In this document: positions 45,832 through 55,330 of the stretch, in pieces
How positions within the stretch are numbered: position 1 is the stretch's first letter
Layout of the letters: each line of letters opens with the position of its first letter
NCBI GenBank assembly: GCA_015493635.1
Contig: WGCU01000081.1
Location: 62,001 to 126,000 of the forward strand
From: Spirochaetaceae bacterium
GTDB taxonomy: Bacteria > Spirochaetota > Spirochaetia > B11-G9
DNA: 64,000 bases
Direction: 5' to 3'
The notes under the pieces: generated by a model
Database searches by the model: none
The model's input: the letters and a program-made list of their open reading frames with translations, nothing else
What the model was told of the DNA's origin: nothing
Program-made: the position numbers and the translations under genes

Positions 45832-47237
45832 CTCCGTAAAACCGCCTTTGGAATACTACAGTAAACAGCTGTCCCTTTATCACTACTGCTGTAAACGTAC
45901 AATCTTCCCTGAATCATATCTGCCCGGTATTTCATAATTTTTAAACCCAGACCATCCGTTTTTTTCATATCCATTCCCTTACCATTATCCTCTACTTTCA
46001 TAATTACTTCAGTTTCATTACAGCTGAGAATAATTTTAACATTTGTCCCTCCGGAGTGTTTTAGTGCATTAGTAATTGCTTCCTGGGCTATATGATACAA
46101 TTGAGCTATAATACTGTGCTCTGTAATCTCCTCATCAATAAACGACGTAAAAGTAACCCGAATATTCTGTATATTTGCAAAATATGAAGTCAGTTCTTCA
46201 AGTGCATCAAGCAGGGTTAGATTTTCCAAACCCAGAGTAACGAGCCCTCTGGATATTTCACGAGCTTTCTTCAGAGATTCCTTTACGTGGGATGCAATCC
46301 GGATAACCAGTTCTTTTTCCTCACCAAGATGCTTCCGGGACAACCCGTTTTCCAACACTTTCAGTTTCAACAGAATACCTGTCAGATACTGCCCGAGATT
46401 ATCATGAAGCTCCTGGCCGATTCTAAAGCGTTCCTCCTCTAGAATATCAATAATCTGTTTTTCAAGCTTTTTCTGCTCAGTGATATCCTTGATTACAAGT
46501 GAAAAACCGTTAAACTCACCGGTTAATGAATAAGCTGGAGAGAGCGTTGTTAACACACTTATAATTTTTCCAAATTTGTCTTTAAAAACTGTATCAAAAA
46601 TCTTTTCCTTTCCCTCTTTTATTGTTTCTTCGATAATATCAGGGAATTCATTCGGTATATATGATGGTATCAAAATTGATACATCCATCCCCTGCACTTC
46701 AGGTTCATCCCACCCGAATATCTTTTCAGCACCATTATTCCAGAATATAATTTCTCCTGCTTCATTAACCCCTATGACAGCATCTGTTATACTTTTCATT
46801 ATTGTTGAAAGAAGTTCTTCATTACTGTGGTATGCTTTTTCAATTGAAAACCGCTGAAGTGCTATTTTTACCGTTGTGTAGAGATCAATATTGTTTGAGC
46901 TTTTTGGGATATACCCGTATGGTTCAACCTGTCGTATCCGCTTAAGGGTCCCGGGATCGTTAAAAGCTGAAATAAAGATATAGGGCACAGAGTGTATACC
47001 CCGTATAATTGAGGCTGTTTCGATACCGTCTATTTCACCTTTAATTTTTATATCAAGAATAATAAGATCAGGTTTATTTTTATTCACCGCTGCAATAGCT
47101 TTCTTACCCGTGTCTACAGGCTTAAGGGGAGTAAAACCGAGATCTTTTAAACGACGGGTCAAATCAAGTGCTATAATACTCTCATCTTCCACAACAAGAA
47201 TTTTAATATTTCTGTCATCTTCAATTTGTAAATACAT
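45828..47237 (-). CDS. Receiver-PAS-histidine kinase (HisKA_3 type)
   Basis: 469 residues, no membrane span. An N-terminal receiver domain (about 1-130) has VVEDES and the putative phospho-acceptor Asp62 in LIILDIKI. A PAS domain spans about 145-255 (DAVIGVNEAGEIIFWNNGAE). The NarX-type dimerisation domain has phospho-His278 in GQELHDNLGQYLTG, and the HATPase has ITNALKHSGG, VEDNGKGMD and GLGLKIMKYRA. It is therefore a cytoplasmic kinase that itself receives a phosphoryl group or acts as a hub. It is paired with the NarL regulator downstream and lies 3 bp after the HtrA-like gene. Confidence 0.93.
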   Translation of the reverse strand: MYLQIEDDRNIKILVVEDESIIALDLTRRLKDLGFTPLKPVDTGKKAIAAVNKNKPDLIILDIKIKGEIDGIETASIIRGIHSVPYIFISAFNDPGTLKRIRQVEPYGYIPKSSNNIDLYTTVKIALQRFSIEKAYHSNEELLSTIMKSITDAVIGVNEAGEIIFWNNGAEKIFGWDEPEVQGMDVSILIPSYIPNEFPDIIEETIKEGKEKIFDTVFKDKFGKIISVLTTLSPAYSLTGEFNGFSLVIKDITEQKKLEKQIIDILEEERFRIGQELHDNLGQYLTGILLKLKVLENGLSRKHLGEEKELVIRIASHVKESLKKAREISRGLVTLGLENLTLLDALEELTSYFANIQNIRVTFTSFIDEEITEHSIIAQLYHIAQEAITNALKHSGGTNVKIILSCNETEVIMKVEDNGKGMDMKKTDGLGLKIMKYRADMIQGRLYVYSSSDKGTAVYCSIPKAVLRR

Positions 47238-47240
47238 TAT

Positions 47241-49025
47241 CTATATAAAATCGTTCGTCTCCAATGGTGCACTAAGCATAAGTCCGCTTTCAAGAAAACC
47301 TGATTTTCTTTTTTTTATTCGTATTTCAAGCTGCAGGATATTATACTTGGTATTTTCTTTCAATTTTTGAATCGTAAAGGGATCATTTACCGAGAGACCT
47401 GCGTTATCAGCTATGGAACCTTCTGTGACATGTGTAATAATGTAATCTTTTGAAAAAATACCGGTAGAAACACTTTCTACCTTCATACCGAAAAGAGGAA
47501 GGAACAAGTTTTCAGAAGCATCCTCTTCATAAGCTTTTTTTGCAGGAATATCAGGACGGACATCAAGGCTAAGCAATCCATCGATACTGTTTTCTCCGCG
47601 TTTCCATGAAAGATGTATAACCATATGCGGGGTATACTTTAAAAGCAGCTTCTGTACTTCATCAACGGAATCAACAGCCTGACTGTTTACAGAAAGCAGT
47701 TGATCTCCGGTTTGTATGCCTGCTCTTGCAGCGGGACTTCCCGGAGCTACGTAGATTATGGTGAGAATTCCATTCTTTTCAAGTAACGCAGCTCCGATAT
47801 ACGGATGCTTCATCTTCCCGCCGGTATAGAGCTGTGGAAGTATCTGTGCTGCGTAATACGCTGGTATAGCAAAGTTCACCCCTTCAAACTGTTCTATTCC
47901 CGCAAAAACAATTCCTATAAGATTATTGTTCATATCAAGCAGGGGGCCTCCGCTGTTTCCATGATTAACGGGTACATCTATCTGCATAACAGTTCCAATC
48001 TGAAGAAACTTTCTTCCATTTGCAGAAACAATTCCTGAAGTTATGGTATTCTCCAATCCTCCGGGAGAACCAATCGCAAAAACGTGTGTTCCTGGATCAT
48101 ACTTCCGTTCCCTGCCGAAATGGAAAACGACTGAAGGATTAACCGGAACTTTAAGTAATGCGAGATCAAATATTTTGTCCCATCCGACAACCCTCGCGGG
48201 TATTTTTTCATCCGGTTTTCCTGAAAGACGTATATAGAGCCGTGAATACCCCTCATATTCAGGGTCAACCTCACTGTCAATAACATGATAGTTTGTTAAC
48301 AGGTATCCCTCTTTATCAATAAAAAATCCGCTTCCAATAACCCGTTCAGGAAGTCCCATACCATTTTCTATCTTCATCCCTCTGTTAACCCAGATAGTAG
48401 CTGTTCCTTTAATCAAATCCGGGCTTTTTTGTTTCTTTTTTAGAATGCTTTCACATTCTCCACTACATGAAATTGATCGTTTTTTTATTTCAGGAAGAAA
48501 GTATTCCAGAGTTCCCCGGTCATTTTCTCTGATACTGAGAGCGGTTACTTTTTTCAACTCAGTATCATTCAGAGTCTTCATGTTGAAATATTTTTTTGCA
48601 TACAGTAATTTTGCATTATCATCAAGAGAGGTATCGTCAGAAAAAACTATTTTACCAATAAGATTATTCTCCGTAAAACCATGGGCGGAAGGTAGCAGTA
48701 TATCTGCGTTTCGTGCTGAAACAAAGATCTTATACGCATTGAAATACTTTTTTTCGGTCAAATTTTTAGAAAAAAGGTTATCATATCTTTGTATCGCATC
48801 TTTTTTCAGAGTATTAATCTGGGATGGCGATAGAACTTCCAGTCCCCTTTTTGCTGCCGAAATATATTCCAAAGCATCAGAAACAGTATTTTTTGACAGT
48901 AATGATTCTATCTGTTCATAGGTTATCTTCTGCAGTGGTGCAGGAACTTTTCCAATTCTACCCTGGCTGGTTACACAGGAGAACAAAAGTACCGGTAAAA
49001 CAAGAAGAGGAATGACGTACCTCAT
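47241..49025 (-). CDS. HtrA/DegP-like serine protease, predicted lipoprotein
   Basis: 594 residues. A signal peptide with lipobox (VLLFSC, lipidated Cys17) is followed by a 180-residue helical region. The trypsin-like domain has catalytic His247 (LLTNYHVID), Asp287 (IFDLALLKV) and Ser358 (VNHGNSGGPLL). A PDZ domain (about 400-475, APGSPAARAGIQTGDQLLSV) and a second PDZ-like segment (EGSIADNAGLSVNDPF) follow. It should degrade or hold misfolded envelope proteins, attached to a membrane by lipid. The long helical N-terminal module is not typical of DegP. It is 3 bp upstream of the kinase gene and overlaps the TPR gene by 4 bp. Confidence 0.9.
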   Translation of the reverse strand: MRYVIPLLVLPVLLFSCVTSQGRIGKVPAPLQKITYEQIESLLSKNTVSDALEYISAAKRGLEVLSPSQINTLKKDAIQRYDNLFSKNLTEKKYFNAYKIFVSARNADILLPSAHGFTENNLIGKIVFSDDTSLDDNAKLLYAKKYFNMKTLNDTELKKVTALSIRENDRGTLEYFLPEIKKRSISCSGECESILKKKQKSPDLIKGTATIWVNRGMKIENGMGLPERVIGSGFFIDKEGYLLTNYHVIDSEVDPEYEGYSRLYIRLSGKPDEKIPARVVGWDKIFDLALLKVPVNPSVVFHFGRERKYDPGTHVFAIGSPGGLENTITSGIVSANGRKFLQIGTVMQIDVPVNHGNSGGPLLDMNNNLIGIVFAGIEQFEGVNFAIPAYYAAQILPQLYTGGKMKHPYIGAALLEKNGILTIIYVAPGSPAARAGIQTGDQLLSVNSQAVDSVDEVQKLLLKYTPHMVIHLSWKRGENSIDGLLSLDVRPDIPAKKAYEEDASENLFLPLFGMKVESVSTGIFSKDYIITHVTEGSIADNAGLSVNDPFTIQKLKENTKYNILQLEIRIKKRKSGFLESGLMLSAPLETNDFI

Positions 49026-50710
49026 TTGATATCCTTATTATCAAGAGTGTACGTAACTTTTCCATCTGTATTCTTTGTTATGCGAAGATCAAATTCCCCG
49101 TTCATCCTTGTAGAATACTCCTGGATAAGAGCCGTCCCATTCTGATATTCCTTAAAATCAAAAATACCATCATCATTAAAATCCCATTTTTTTAAGTATC
49201 TCGGATAATATTCTTCAACATATTCCGGATGTCCATTATGATTCTGGTCAAATGCCATGGAAGCCAATGTACCGTCATGATAGGTAAAAAAGAGATCGGG
49301 TTTTCCGTCCCCGTTGATATCTTCTGACTGATTCTGTATCTGCGTTCCTTTATATGAACGTTTTTTAAAAATAATACCGCTGCTGTTTAAAAATGTTACA
49401 AGAGTATCACGGGAATTAATTCTTTCTGCATTGATAACAGTGGTACTGCCGTTATCTCTTTCAGTAAATTCTGACGATTTGTCTTCAAGAGTATACACCG
49501 AGGGTAGATGTACATAGCGGTTTATTACTACGGGCTTTACAACAGGATTTTCCGGCAGGATGACGAGGGGTAATTTTATTGCATAGGGAACAATTCCATA
49601 GTCCCTCGTTTTACCATTCTGAGAGATTGTATATGTATGAACGTATGGATAAGGCAGGTACTCCATCACAAGAGAAAAATCCTTTACGATTTTTACTGAT
49701 TGTATATTTCCTTTCCTGAATCCAAGAGTATACTCAGCGATTCCATCCTGATTTGTATCAATCCTGACAGTACCTAACACCCCATCCGTAATGAAAGTTT
49801 CCATATCTGTAATACCGTCATTATTGAGATCATCGGTAATATTGAACTTCTTACTGCTGAAGTACTCCGGTATGGAATACGCTGTCTTTCGAAGATCCAG
49901 TATTTTTTTCATCCGTTTTATTTCGTTTCTGCTTACGGTGCTGCCGTCAGTAAAAACAAGATCAAGCGTTTTGAGAATATCAGTGGTATCAAGGCACAGA
50001 GAGTTTATAACAAAGAATCGATCAGATCCCCAGCGTTTTTTGTAGTAGGCCAGAAGATCCGGACAATTTTCCGGTGAACTTTGAAGAATTAATTCCTGCA
50101 CAGCGTCTTTTGTATAATAATTAACCGCCGCTGCTCCCTGCATAATTCTGACAACCGCTTCATTTCTCCACTGTACATCTTTTTCAGCAAGAATACGCTG
50201 CGCGAATCCTTCACGGGGAAACAGCCTGGCTATAGCCAGTACATCATCATCTTTTCCTAATACCTGCCCCAATTTAATAAACAATTCCGCAGTATCTGGT
50301 TTACTGGTAAGAAACGATTTATACGGTAGTAAATTTATATATGCTGCACCCGCATCTCCAAGACGGTACTGTATATCAGCAAGAAGAATTCTTCCTTCAA
50401 TATCGGTGTAATAATTCCAGTCATGATTCAGAAGAGCGGTTTCAACCTCGGATTCAGACAGAACATACTTCTTCTGTTTCTGCAGTATCTTTGCTTTTAA
50501 AAAGTGGGGATCAGAAGATCCTGTATCAAATGAGAGTGCTACATTAACGAGCCGTAAAGCAGCGGCATCTCTGCTGTCTGAAAACTCATTGACAGCATTT
50601 CTGAAATATAATTTCGACAGAAGCAGATTCTGCATTTTTACTGCATTCTGACTGTACGTAAAAACAGGAATCAGGAGAAAGCAGAAGAACAAAATTGTCC
50701 ATCTACTCAT
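49022..50710 (-). CDS. Exported TPR protein with DxNxDG calcium-type motifs
   Basis: About 562 residues. A signal peptide ([20 protein letters not shown]) is followed by TPR-like helices to about 270, then a beta-rich region. That region holds three or four D-x-N-x-D-G loops of the dockerin/thrombospondin type 3 kind: DLNNDGITDME, DTNQDGIAEYT, DINGDGKPDLF and DFNDDGIFDFK. It is probably periplasmic and binds Ca2+. I do not recognise the full-length family. The frame extends to 50794 inside ftsH, but the Met at 50710, which overlaps the ftsH stop by 8 bp and opens the signal peptide, is the sensible start. Confidence 0.8.
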   Translation of the reverse strand: MSRWTILFFCFLLIPVFTYSQNAVKMQNLLLSKLYFRNAVNEFSDSRDAAALRLVNVALSFDTGSSDPHFLKAKILQKQKKYVLSESEVETALLNHDWNYYTDIEGRILLADIQYRLGDAGAAYINLLPYKSFLTSKPDTAELFIKLGQVLGKDDDVLAIARLFPREGFAQRILAEKDVQWRNEAVVRIMQGAAAVNYYTKDAVQELILQSSPENCPDLLAYYKKRWGSDRFFVINSLCLDTTDILKTLDLVFTDGSTVSRNEIKRMKKILDLRKTAYSIPEYFSSKKFNITDDLNNDGITDMETFITDGVLGTVRIDTNQDGIAEYTLGFRKGNIQSVKIVKDFSLVMEYLPYPYVHTYTISQNGKTRDYGIVPYAIKLPLVILPENPVVKPVVINRYVHLPSVYTLEDKSSEFTERDNGSTTVINAERINSRDTLVTFLNSSGIIFKKRSYKGTQIQNQSEDINGDGKPDLFFTYHDGTLASMAFDQNHNGHPEYVEEYYPRYLKKWDFNDDGIFDFKEYQNGTALIQEYSTRMNGEFDLRITKNTDGKVTYTLDNKDIK

Positions 50711-52607
50711 CAGCCCCCTTTTGTTCAATCTCACTGTCATTTCCTTTGGGTTTTTCAGGGAACCCCAGCAGTGTTCTAATATCAGAATCGTCAAGAGTTT
50801 CTTTTTCTATAAGCTCTTTAGCCAAAGTTTGCAGCTGTTCGACATTATCTGAAAGAATTTTACGTGTTTCAGAAAGACATGAATCCATAATACTCTTTAC
50901 TTCTTCATCAATCATCCGAGCTGTTTCTTCTGAATAATCCTTATGCCGTGCAATTTCTTTCCCGATAAATATCGGCTCATCTTCTTTTCCCAGAGATATA
51001 AATCCTGTAGTTTTACCCATTCCCCATTCAGTTACCATTCGGCGCGCGATCTCGGTAGCCTGCTGTATATCATTCTGTGTACCGGTGGTTGTTTCCGAAT
51101 AAATTAACTCTTCGGCAACATACCCGCCCATGGCAATTTTTATTCTATCAACCAGCCAGCCTTTCTTCCGTGAGTATGAATCTTTTTCCGGTAGTGACAC
51201 GGCCATACCCAGCGCCCGGCCCCGGGGTATTATGGTAACCTTGTGAAGAGGATCAGAATTATCAAGATAATAATGAAGTAATGCATGCCCCGCTTCATGG
51301 TACGCAGTGGCTTTCTTATCTTCCATAGTGATAAGTTTCGACTTCCTTGCTATGCCAAGAAGAAGCTTATCACGGGCTTCTTCAAAATGAGACGTTGTTA
51401 CTTTCTTATCGTTGGCTCTGGCCGCGTACAGCACGGCTTCGTTGACAAGGTTTGCAAGATCAGCACCTGAAGTTCCCGGTGTCGCCTTCGCAATCAGATT
51501 TAAATCTACATTTTCCGCCAAGGGTATCTTTGATGCATGTATTTTTAGTATTTGTTCTCTTTCCCGCACATCCGGCATATCCACAACAACCTGCCTGTCG
51601 AATCTTCCCGGTCGGAGTAGTGCCGGATCCAGTACATCAGGTCTGTTTGTAGCGGCAAGTATAATAACACCTGTTTTCGTATCGAACCCATCCATCTCAA
51701 CAAGCATCTGATTAAGCGTCTGCTCCCGTTCATCATTTCCACCGCCGTAACCGGCTCCCCTTGTTCTTCCAACGGCATCAAGTTCATCGATAAAGAGTAT
51801 ACAGGGAGCATTTTTACGGCCTCTCTCAAAGAGATCCCTGACCCTGCTTGCTCCTACTCCGACAAACATCTCAACAAAATCAGAACCCGACATATGGAAG
51901 AAGGGAACATCAGCTTCACCTGCAACCGCTTTAGCCATAAGAGTCTTACCTGTTCCCGGCATTCCGACAAGGAGAACACCTTTAGGGATTTTTGCTCCCA
52001 TAGCAGTATATTTTGAAGGATTCTTTAAAAAATCTACAACTTCAGTCAATTCATACTTTGCTTCTTCCTGTCCTGCAACATCTACAAAACGGACCTTTTC
52101 CTTTTCTCCTGTATACTGCTTTGCTCTGCTCTTCCCAAAAGAGAAAGCTTTGCTTCCTCCGCCCTGAACCTGCCGGAACATAAACCAGAAGAAAAAGAGA
52201 AAAAGCAGCCATGGCAGGAGCTGAAGTATTATTTCTCCAATGGAAACGGGTTTTGGAGCTCCCGTCACTTTTACCCCTTTAGCCCTGAGATCCTTCATCA
52301 ATTGATCGTCATAGTAAGGGATTCTTGTCTTAAATGAAGATACCGTATCACTCTGGCCGGAAAGAACACCATAGATTTCATTACTGTCAAGTATTTTTAC
52401 CGAAGAAACCTGCCCTTGATTGAGGTATGATATAAAAGTCGAATAGGGAATCTCACGGGACGGCGATTCGCCATTGACAAGAAAAAGAATAAAAAACATA
52501 GCAATTAATGAAATAAGAAAAAAAAGGGCAAACCGGTTTTTATTAAAATCAAATTTAAAATTACCGGGTTCCTTACGATTATCATGTTGATCATTTTGAT
52601 TACTCAA
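50703..52607 (-). CDS. ftsH: ATP-dependent zinc metalloprotease FtsH
   Basis: 634 residues. Two membrane spans (about 26-46 and 130-150) flank a periplasmic loop. The AAA module follows with Walker [14 protein letters not shown], Walker [13 protein letters not shown], the pore motif [15 protein letters not shown] and arginine fingers in [11 protein letters not shown]. The zinc site is [10 protein letters not shown], with the later ligand Asp in [10 protein letters not shown]. FtsH degrades unassembled membrane proteins and short-lived regulators. It sits 2 bp after tilS and overlaps the TPR gene; tilS-ftsH is a common gene order. Confidence 0.98.
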   Translation of the reverse strand: MSNQNDQHDNRKEPGNFKFDFNKNRFALFFLISLIAMFFILFLVNGESPSREIPYSTFISYLNQGQVSSVKILDSNEIYGVLSGQSDTVSSFKTRIPYYDDQLMKDLRAKGVKVTGAPKPVSIGEIILQLLPWLLFLFFFWFMFRQVQGGGSKAFSFGKSRAKQYTGEKEKVRFVDVAGQEEAKYELTEVVDFLKNPSKYTAMGAKIPKGVLLVGMPGTGKTLMAKAVAGEADVPFFHMSGSDFVEMFVGVGASRVRDLFERGRKNAPCILFIDELDAVGRTRGAGYGGGNDEREQTLNQMLVEMDGFDTKTGVIILAATNRPDVLDPALLRPGRFDRQVVVDMPDVREREQILKIHASKIPLAENVDLNLIAKATPGTSGADLANLVNEAVLYAARANDKKVTTSHFEEARDKLLLGIARKSKLITMEDKKATAYHEAGHALLHYYLDNSDPLHKVTIIPRGRALGMAVSLPEKDSYSRKKGWLVDRIKIAMGGYVAEELIYSETTTGTQNDIQQATEIARRMVTEWGMGKTTGFISLGKEDEPIFIGKEIARHKDYSEETARMIDEEVKSIMDSCLSETRKILSDNVEQLQTLAKELIEKETLDDSDIRTLLGFPEKPKGNDSEIEQKGADE

Positions 52608-52609
52608 CG

Positions 52610-54004
52610 TTACTTCTCCATGTATGTGTTAAACACTATCTTTTCGCCGGACATTGTACGACCGGTCTTTTTATGCTTGACAGCGACTCTGTTTTTATAG
52701 CCAAATCCTTCACCGAGCACAAGCAGAATTCCACTTTTATCTGAAACAAGAGGGATCTTCCATCGATCACCTTCCGGGACTTTCCACTCTCCGAATAATT
52801 TTTTTATTGATTTCCTGCCTTCCTTAAGAACAATAGAATCACCGGGTTTCCTAGAGCGGAGAACGAGCGGTCTATCTAAAAGATCCGCATGCAACCATGT
52901 TTTCTCCTCCAGAAGAGAAGTATCCGGATAAACCTCCACAACAACACCGGAAGGGATGCTATACCTGCCGGAATCTACCACTCTAAGATAACTTTTTTTC
53001 GGAGAAACGACAAGCCTCCTCCATAAAAATCTATCTTTCGAATATACAAGAGAAAACCCCGGTCCTTCAAGTATTTTTCTACTGTTATTCCGGTTTTCTC
53101 CTTCAAAAATACGCATGATATTTTTATAACTGAGCCTCTGAAAAGGCTTTTCAGTCCACTTATCCCAACTCTGATAGAGAATTTCCATCCTTTCATACGC
53201 ACTCAAAGCAAAGAACTCTTCCAAGGAAAGAAAAACAGTACCCTCATCATCGGAAAAACGGCTTAGATCCCCCGCAGAATTACTGATATAATGGTCAGCC
53301 ATCTCCAGTTTTCTGCTCATCTTTATCAAAGCCTTTTTATATCCAGGAAAAATCTTCCGAATTTCAGGAATAAGATTATGACGTATTTTATTTCTCAGGT
53401 AAACAGATTGGTTGTTCGTTTCATCTGTTACCGGTGAAAGATGATTTTCCCTACTGTAGCGGATCAGCGCTTTTTTTTCTACGGTTCCCAAAGGGCGGAG
53501 TATCTTTCCCGTTGTTTGGGATATACCGGTAAGACCATGTAATCCCGATCCCTGAAAAACCCTCATTATGAGAGTTTCAACGGTGTCATCGAGGGTATGA
53601 CCAAGAGCAAGAAACATCATATCCTTTTCTTCCATCGCTTGTGAAAAGATACGGTATCTGAATTCTCTCGCTGTTTCTTCCACACTTCTTTTATCTTTTG
53701 CGGCTGCAGCAGCTATCCTGCCATGAGGAATATGCACAATATCAAGCTCTACCTGTATTTCCCGGGCAATATGGTAGATACTATCACACTCTTCTGCCAT
53801 AACGTCTTTTCCGCGTATACCATGATCAACATAAAGAGCAGATAGATAGTAACCAAAAGAAGGCCTTAAAAGAGAGAGAATATGGAGGAGAACCGTTGAA
53901 TCAGGTCCTCCGGAAAATCCTGCAAGAATACGTATGTTCCCGCTGACTTTCTGTTGTTTTAAAAACTCGGATACTTTATGCAGAAGTTCGTCGGTTATAT
54001 TCAT
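52610..54004 (-). CDS. tilS: tRNA(Ile)-lysidine synthase TilS
   Basis: 464 residues with the PP-loop FSGGPDSTVLLHIL near residue 30, LYVDHGIRG, ALGHTLDDTVETLIMR and LRNKIRHNLIPEI motifs, then the TilS C-terminal domains (RKPGDSIVLKEGRKSIKKLF). It makes lysidine at C34 of the AUA-reading tRNA-Ile. The start overlaps the end of pth by 29 bp. Confidence 0.95.
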   Translation of the reverse strand: MNITDELLHKVSEFLKQQKVSGNIRILAGFSGGPDSTVLLHILSLLRPSFGYYLSALYVDHGIRGKDVMAEECDSIYHIAREIQVELDIVHIPHGRIAAAAAKDKRSVEETAREFRYRIFSQAMEEKDMMFLALGHTLDDTVETLIMRVFQGSGLHGLTGISQTTGKILRPLGTVEKKALIRYSRENHLSPVTDETNNQSVYLRNKIRHNLIPEIRKIFPGYKKALIKMSRKLEMADHYISNSAGDLSRFSDDEGTVFLSLEEFFALSAYERMEILYQSWDKWTEKPFQRLSYKNIMRIFEGENRNNSRKILEGPGFSLVYSKDRFLWRRLVVSPKKSYLRVVDSGRYSIPSGVVVEVYPDTSLLEEKTWLHADLLDRPLVLRSRKPGDSIVLKEGRKSIKKLFGEWKVPEGDRWKIPLVSDKSGILLVLGEGFGYKNRVAVKHKKTGRTMSGEKIVFNTYMEK

Positions 54005-54554
54005 TCATGACCTCATCCAGGGGATGGGATACCAGTTTCAAAGCAGCGTCTGCCGCTCGGTCAATCCCTCTCGTAAAAAGCGGATAATGATGGGCGTCCG
54101 GATCGGTAAGTACGTAGGAGATGATCTCCTCTTTTTTTTCCGGTCTTCCGATACCAATAAAAAGACGCAAAAAATGATTATGACCGAGATTATCAACAAT
54201 TGATCTTAGCCCGTTATGGGTACCGGGAGAACCTTCTTTCTTAATCCTGCAGGTTCCTTCAGGGAGATCTAGATTATCGACGATGACAACCACCTTATCC
54301 CCGGGAGCAGTATACCTGCGCAGGAGCCCAGGAAAGATAATACCGGAATTGTTCATATAGGTAAGGGGCTTGACAAGAATATATTCACAATTCTCTGTCT
54401 GCCCCTTTCCAATCAAATATTTCTTAAAAAAAGGCTTTTTCATTGGTATTGAATGCTCTTCTGCAATCTTTTCAATAACCATAAACCCAGCGTTATGCCG
54501 GGTCCTCCTGTATTCCGGTCCGGGATTTCCCAGTCCGACAAGTAAAACAGCCAG
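53976..54554 (-). CDS. pth: Peptidyl-tRNA hydrolase, apparent CTG start
   Basis: 192 residues if started at CTG 54554-54552, directly after the rplY TAA. This frame reads (M)AVLLVGLGNPGPEYRRTRHN, then AGFMVIEKIAEE, which restores the complete Pth N-terminus with the catalytic His (RHNAGF). VKPLTYMNNSG, VVIVDNLDLPEG with the catalytic Asp, and GSPGTHNGLRSI follow. The first ATG in frame (54482) would delete the LGNPG strand and catalytic His, so cannot be right. No ATG, GTG or TTG lies between the rplY stop and GLGNPG; GGAG is eight bases before the CTG, a proper Shine-Dalgarno distance. The enzyme frees tRNA from dropped peptidyl-tRNAs. Confidence 0.9.
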   Translation of the reverse strand: MAVLLVGLGNPGPEYRRTRHNAGFMVIEKIAEEHSIPMKKPFFKKYLIGKGQTENCEYILVKPLTYMNNSGIIFPGLLRRYTAPGDKVVVIVDNLDLPEGTCRIKKEGSPGTHNGLRSIVDNLGHNHFLRLFIGIGRPEKKEEIISYVLTDPDAHHYPLFTRGIDRAADAALKLVSHPLDEVMNEYNRRTSA

Positions 54555-55181
54555 TTATTCTTCTCCAGGCGCTTCTTCTGTTTCTTCTTCTTCCAGAAGC
54601 TCCTCTTCTTCAGCAGGCTCTTCCAGTACTTCTTCTTTAATGTTTGTAATACTGATAACCGTCTGTTCGGGGATATTAAGTACTTTTACTTTCGGAGAGA
54701 TATCAAGATCCCCAACATGAATCGCTTCACCAATAACAAGATCATCAATATTTACAGCTATGAACTCAGGAATGTCTTTGGGAAGACATTCAATCTCAAG
54801 CTCATGAATCCGCTGTTCAAGCAGTCCGCCTTCCCGGACACCCTTTGCAGCTCCTTCAACATGTACCGGTACTTTTGTACGCAGTACCTTACCTCTTTCA
54901 AGTTCAAAAAAATCAATGTGGGTTATGCTGTCCCTCAGGAGATCTTCCTGAAGACCTTTAACAAGAACTTCATATTTCTTTTTTCCAACCATCAGTGTCA
55001 GTATTGTGCTGGCGGAACTGTTTTTGAACTTCTGGCGAAATTCTTTTTGATCAACAGCAATTGTTTTAGGTGTTTTATGCCCGTAAATAATAGCGGGTAT
55101 CTTACCTTCTCGCCGCAACCTTCGGGAAGGTCCTTTTTTTAGCTCTTTTCTCTCATACCCGGTGAGAGTTTTCTGATCCAT
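54555..55181 (-). CDS. rplY: 50S ribosomal protein L25/general stress protein Ctc
   Basis: 208 residues, the long CTC form. The L25 domain occupies about 1-92 (RRLRREGKIPAIIYGHKTPK, HIDFFELERG), the TL5/CTC beta domain follows (KGVREGGLLEQRIHELEIEC), and the tail is very acidic, ending EETEEAPGEE. It binds 5S rRNA. The frame runs upstream through the tRNA-Gln gene, but the ATG at 55181 has AAGGAG six bases upstream and is the true start. The stop directly abuts the pth start. Confidence 0.95.
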   Translation of the reverse strand: MDQKTLTGYERKELKKGPSRRLRREGKIPAIIYGHKTPKTIAVDQKEFRQKFKNSSASTILTLMVGKKKYEVLVKGLQEDLLRDSITHIDFFELERGKVLRTKVPVHVEGAAKGVREGGLLEQRIHELEIECLPKDIPEFIAVNIDDLVIGEAIHVGDLDISPKVKVLNIPEQTVISITNIKEEVLEEPAEEEELLEEEETEEAPGEE

Positions 55182-55211
55182 GGAATACTCCTTAACATTC
55201 AAAATATAATA

Positions 55212-55283
55212 CTGGGGCGGCAGGATTCGAACCTGCGATACCGGCACCAAAAACCGGGGGCTTAACCACTTGCCAACGCCCCA
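55212..55283 (-). tRNA. tRNA-Gln (TTG)
   Basis: 72 nt: acceptor TGGGGCG/CGCCCCA, D-arm GGCAAGTGGTTAAGCC, anticodon arm CCGGTTTTTGGTGCCGG with anticodon TTG, and T-arm GCAGGTTCGAATCCTGC. Discriminator is G as expected for Gln; CCA is not encoded. It lies 30 bp upstream of the rplY ATG and may share its transcript. Confidence 0.97.
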
Positions 55284-55302
55284 TCTGTGACCCGGTTCGA
55301 GT

Positions 55303-55330
55303 ATTATACTTTTTTTCAGTTAAAAGTCTA
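55303..55330 (-). promoter_or_regulatory. Sigma-70 promoter of tRNA-Gln (and probably rplY)
   Basis: Perfect -10 TATAAT (55303-55308), 16-base spacer, -35 TAGACT (55325-55330). The -35 overlaps the spoVG stop codon. The predicted start is about 15-20 bases before the tRNA. Confidence 0.55.

Noticed and set aside
54482-54484. ATG at 54482 as the start of pth
   Set aside because: It would remove the GLGNPG strand and the catalytic His, both of which are present in the same frame upstream.
55182-55250. N-terminal extension of L25 (MVPVSQVRILPPQ...)
   Set aside because: It is translated tRNA-Gln sequence; AAGGAG marks the ATG at 55181 instead.
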